From the NCBI RefSeq assembly GCF_000284375.1, contig NC_017249.1, positions 5,248,001 through 5,312,000 of the forward strand: 64,000 nucleotides of DNA, given 5' to 3'. This DNA is from Bradyrhizobium japonicum USDA 6. Lineage in GTDB: Bacteria; Pseudomonadota; Alphaproteobacteria; Rhizobiales; Xanthobacteraceae. A program made the translations under genes and the position numbers. Positions within the stretch are counted from its first letter, which is position 1. Each line of letters opens with the position of its first letter. Of the stretch, positions 62,712 through 64,000 are shown one piece after another. The notes below the pieces were generated by a model that saw only the letters and a program-made list of their open reading frames with translations, had not been told where the DNA came from and searched no databases.

Positions 62712-63884
62712 TCAAGCGGCGACGCTGGCCGGTTTCACACTCTCGCCCACGGGCATGCCGGGGTAGAAGCTCGCAAGCCAGTATACGATCGCGTGACGGG
62801 CGACCGCCGAGTTTCCGAGTTGGCAATGCTGCTCGGCACCTTCCCGCGCAGTGAATATCCGCGTCGTCACTGATTGTGCGCAGACGAGTTCACGCATGGT
62901 CCGATGCACCCAGCCGACGTCGAAGAGATGATCCTGCTCGCCCTCAGTGAGCAAGACGTCCTGCTTGACGTTGTGCAAAATGCCATCGAGAGAATGCTTC
63001 GCAATCGCCGTCAGGAAGTCGAACGGCGTCTTGGTGCCCGTGATATGCATCCCCTGGACAACACACCATTCGAACACGGAGCCCGGCAGGCGTTCCTCGG
63101 CCACGAGCGCCTCTGTTCCCTTGCGGTCACCGGCCTTGAACCGGGAGATCAGATCTTGAGCCCTGCCGGGCCGCATCTGCTTGAGCGTCATGTCGAGTCC
63201 CGAATAGGACGTGGGCATCGAGATGATGTGCTTGATGCGGGGCTCGAACGCCGCCGCCCGGATCGACATGTAACCGCCGCAGGAGGCACCGAGCCAATCC
63301 ACGGCATCGAGGTCGAAGTAGTCGATCGCCGCCTTGGCCGGCTTCTCCCACGCGTGGTCCAGATAGATTCCCTGTCGTAGGGCGCCGCCCTGGCCAGGTC
63401 CGTCGAAGGCGATCACGGTAATTCCAAGCTCGGTCAACGGCAGAAGGAAGTTGTAGAACTCCTCGACGAACGAATCGTATCCGCCGGTGAAGATCAGCGT
63501 ACTGCGCTCTTTGCCTTTTGCCTGGAGTCTGAAGCCCGGAAGATGTCCGCCAGGATACGGAATTGCGACGCGCTCGTAGCCGGCGACGCCTTTCATTCCG
63601 AGAGTCCAGTTTCGCGCAAAGTCGTCGTAGAGCCCATTGCGAACATCGCCGGCGGGCAAATAGAACTCCGCGCCGTGATAGTAAGAGGCAGCATCCAGGT
63701 ATCGCTTCTCGGCTTCCGCCCTCTTGGCGACCTCAAGCCAAACTGCATGCCAGGACTCGTAATCCCTGATGCGCGGTGCAATGGCGCCGAGTTCCTTGAG
63801 ACGCGCCGGCGACGTGCCGTCGAGCAGCGGCCGGTTGAAGGTGTAGTTCATCCCGGGGTCGGGTAACATGCGGATGAAGGGCAT
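62712..63884 (-). CDS. Alpha/beta hydrolase with cap domain (FrsA/2,6-dihydroxypseudooxynicotine hydrolase-like)
   Basis: 390 residues from ATG 63884 (GGAG upstream). An N-terminal helical cap (DYESWHAVWLEVAKRAEAEKRYLDAASYYHGAEFYLP, about residues 40-80) precedes the hydrolase core with FTGGYDSFVEEFY, AFDGPGQGGALRQG, a nucleophile elbow WLGASCGGYMS (Ser in G-A-S-C-G, about 203), an acid in LTEGEQDHLFD and His in EGAEQHCQLGN. The fold resembles C-C bond hydrolases of this group. Substrate unknown. It precedes the DUF1097-AEC pair on the same strand. Confidence 0.8.
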   Translation of the reverse strand: MPFIRMLPDPGMNYTFNRPLLDGTSPARLKELGAIAPRIRDYESWHAVWLEVAKRAEAEKRYLDAASYYHGAEFYLPAGDVRNGLYDDFARNWTLGMKGVAGYERVAIPYPGGHLPGFRLQAKGKERSTLIFTGGYDSFVEEFYNFLLPLTELGITVIAFDGPGQGGALRQGIYLDHAWEKPAKAAIDYFDLDAVDWLGASCGGYMSIRAAAFEPRIKHIISMPTSYSGLDMTLKQMRPGRAQDLISRFKAGDRKGTEALVAEERLPGSVFEWCVVQGMHITGTKTPFDFLTAIAKHSLDGILHNVKQDVLLTEGEQDHLFDVGWVHRTMRELVCAQSVTTRIFTAREGAEQHCQLGNSAVARHAIVYWLASFYPGMPVGESVKPASVAA

Positions 63885-64000
63885 CACGTTCTCCGTTGGG
63901 GTGGGTTTAGTCGCGCCGGGACAATTGACCTCGAACCGGTGTTGATGCCATATCAATACGTGCACCATGCTGTTGCCGAAAACGCAACACACGCAGAAGG

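Overview
The window reads as chromosome from a Bradyrhizobium-like alphaproteobacterium (Hyphomicrobiales). It is GC-rich and densely coded. It carries a phasin, an F1Fo-ATPase zeta subunit, several small Bradyrhizobium-type secreted or micro-proteins, and a housekeeping block rlpA / dacC-tmk-holB-metG-tatD-MBL hydrolase. The genus is an inference from protein style; no search was run.

Layout. 1-3.6 kb: host genes (two alpha/beta hydrolases, phasin, MarC-type membrane protein, a small secreted protein). 3.67-21.58 kb: a 17.9-kb integrated element. It is bounded by a 15-bp direct repeat (CTGGCGGAAGGGGTG) that is also the 3' end of a tRNA-Ser gene. It carries a P4-type integrase, an AlpA-like regulator, a DUF3102-like protein, a RepA-like ATPase, ten GGTGCA motifs in 123 bp, a primase-polymerase, a head protease, an HNH nuclease, a terminase small subunit, a tail-fibre-like protein and accessory cargo. 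No large terminase, portal or capsid gene was seen. This gene content resembles a phage satellite (PICI-like) more than a complete prophage. Its right end holds a tightly coupled three-gene unit (TIGR04255-like, unknown, ComEC-like metallo-hydrolase) that could be a defence module. 21.6-23.05 kb: the tRNA-Ser, then about 1.4 kb ending in a second copy of the tRNA 5' half, suggesting an older integration at the same tRNA.

23.5-32.35 kb: a six-gene run encoding tyrosinase, a LodA/GoxA-type quinoprotein oxidase, an unknown 138-residue protein, a LodB-like flavoprotein, an exported multicopper oxidase and a DJ-1/PfpI (isonitrile-hydratase-like) protein. It looks like one oxidative operon combining copper and tryptophylquinone chemistry. 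32.4-35.2 kb: small proteins including the ATPase zeta subunit, a UPF0114 membrane protein and three micro-ORFs. 35.5-51.6 kb: rlpA and the dacC-tmk-holB-metG-tatD-MBL block, separated by about 8 kb holding a 1555-residue IPT-repeat autotransporter, three tandem tail-collar proteins, a GNAT and an epoxide-hydrolase-like enzyme.

51.6-56.2 kb: a minus-strand operon with a TRAP transporter (DctP and fused DctQM) and an acyl-CoA ligase, probably uptake and CoA activation of an organic acid. 56.8-60.4 kb: a 4-nitrobenzoate-type pair (nitroreductase plus DUF4863 hydroxylaminobenzoate lyase) with an ABC solute-binding protein and a divergent LysR regulator. 60.5-63.9 kb: UPF0114 protein, AEC carrier, DUF1097 protein and an alpha/beta hydrolase, all on the minus strand.
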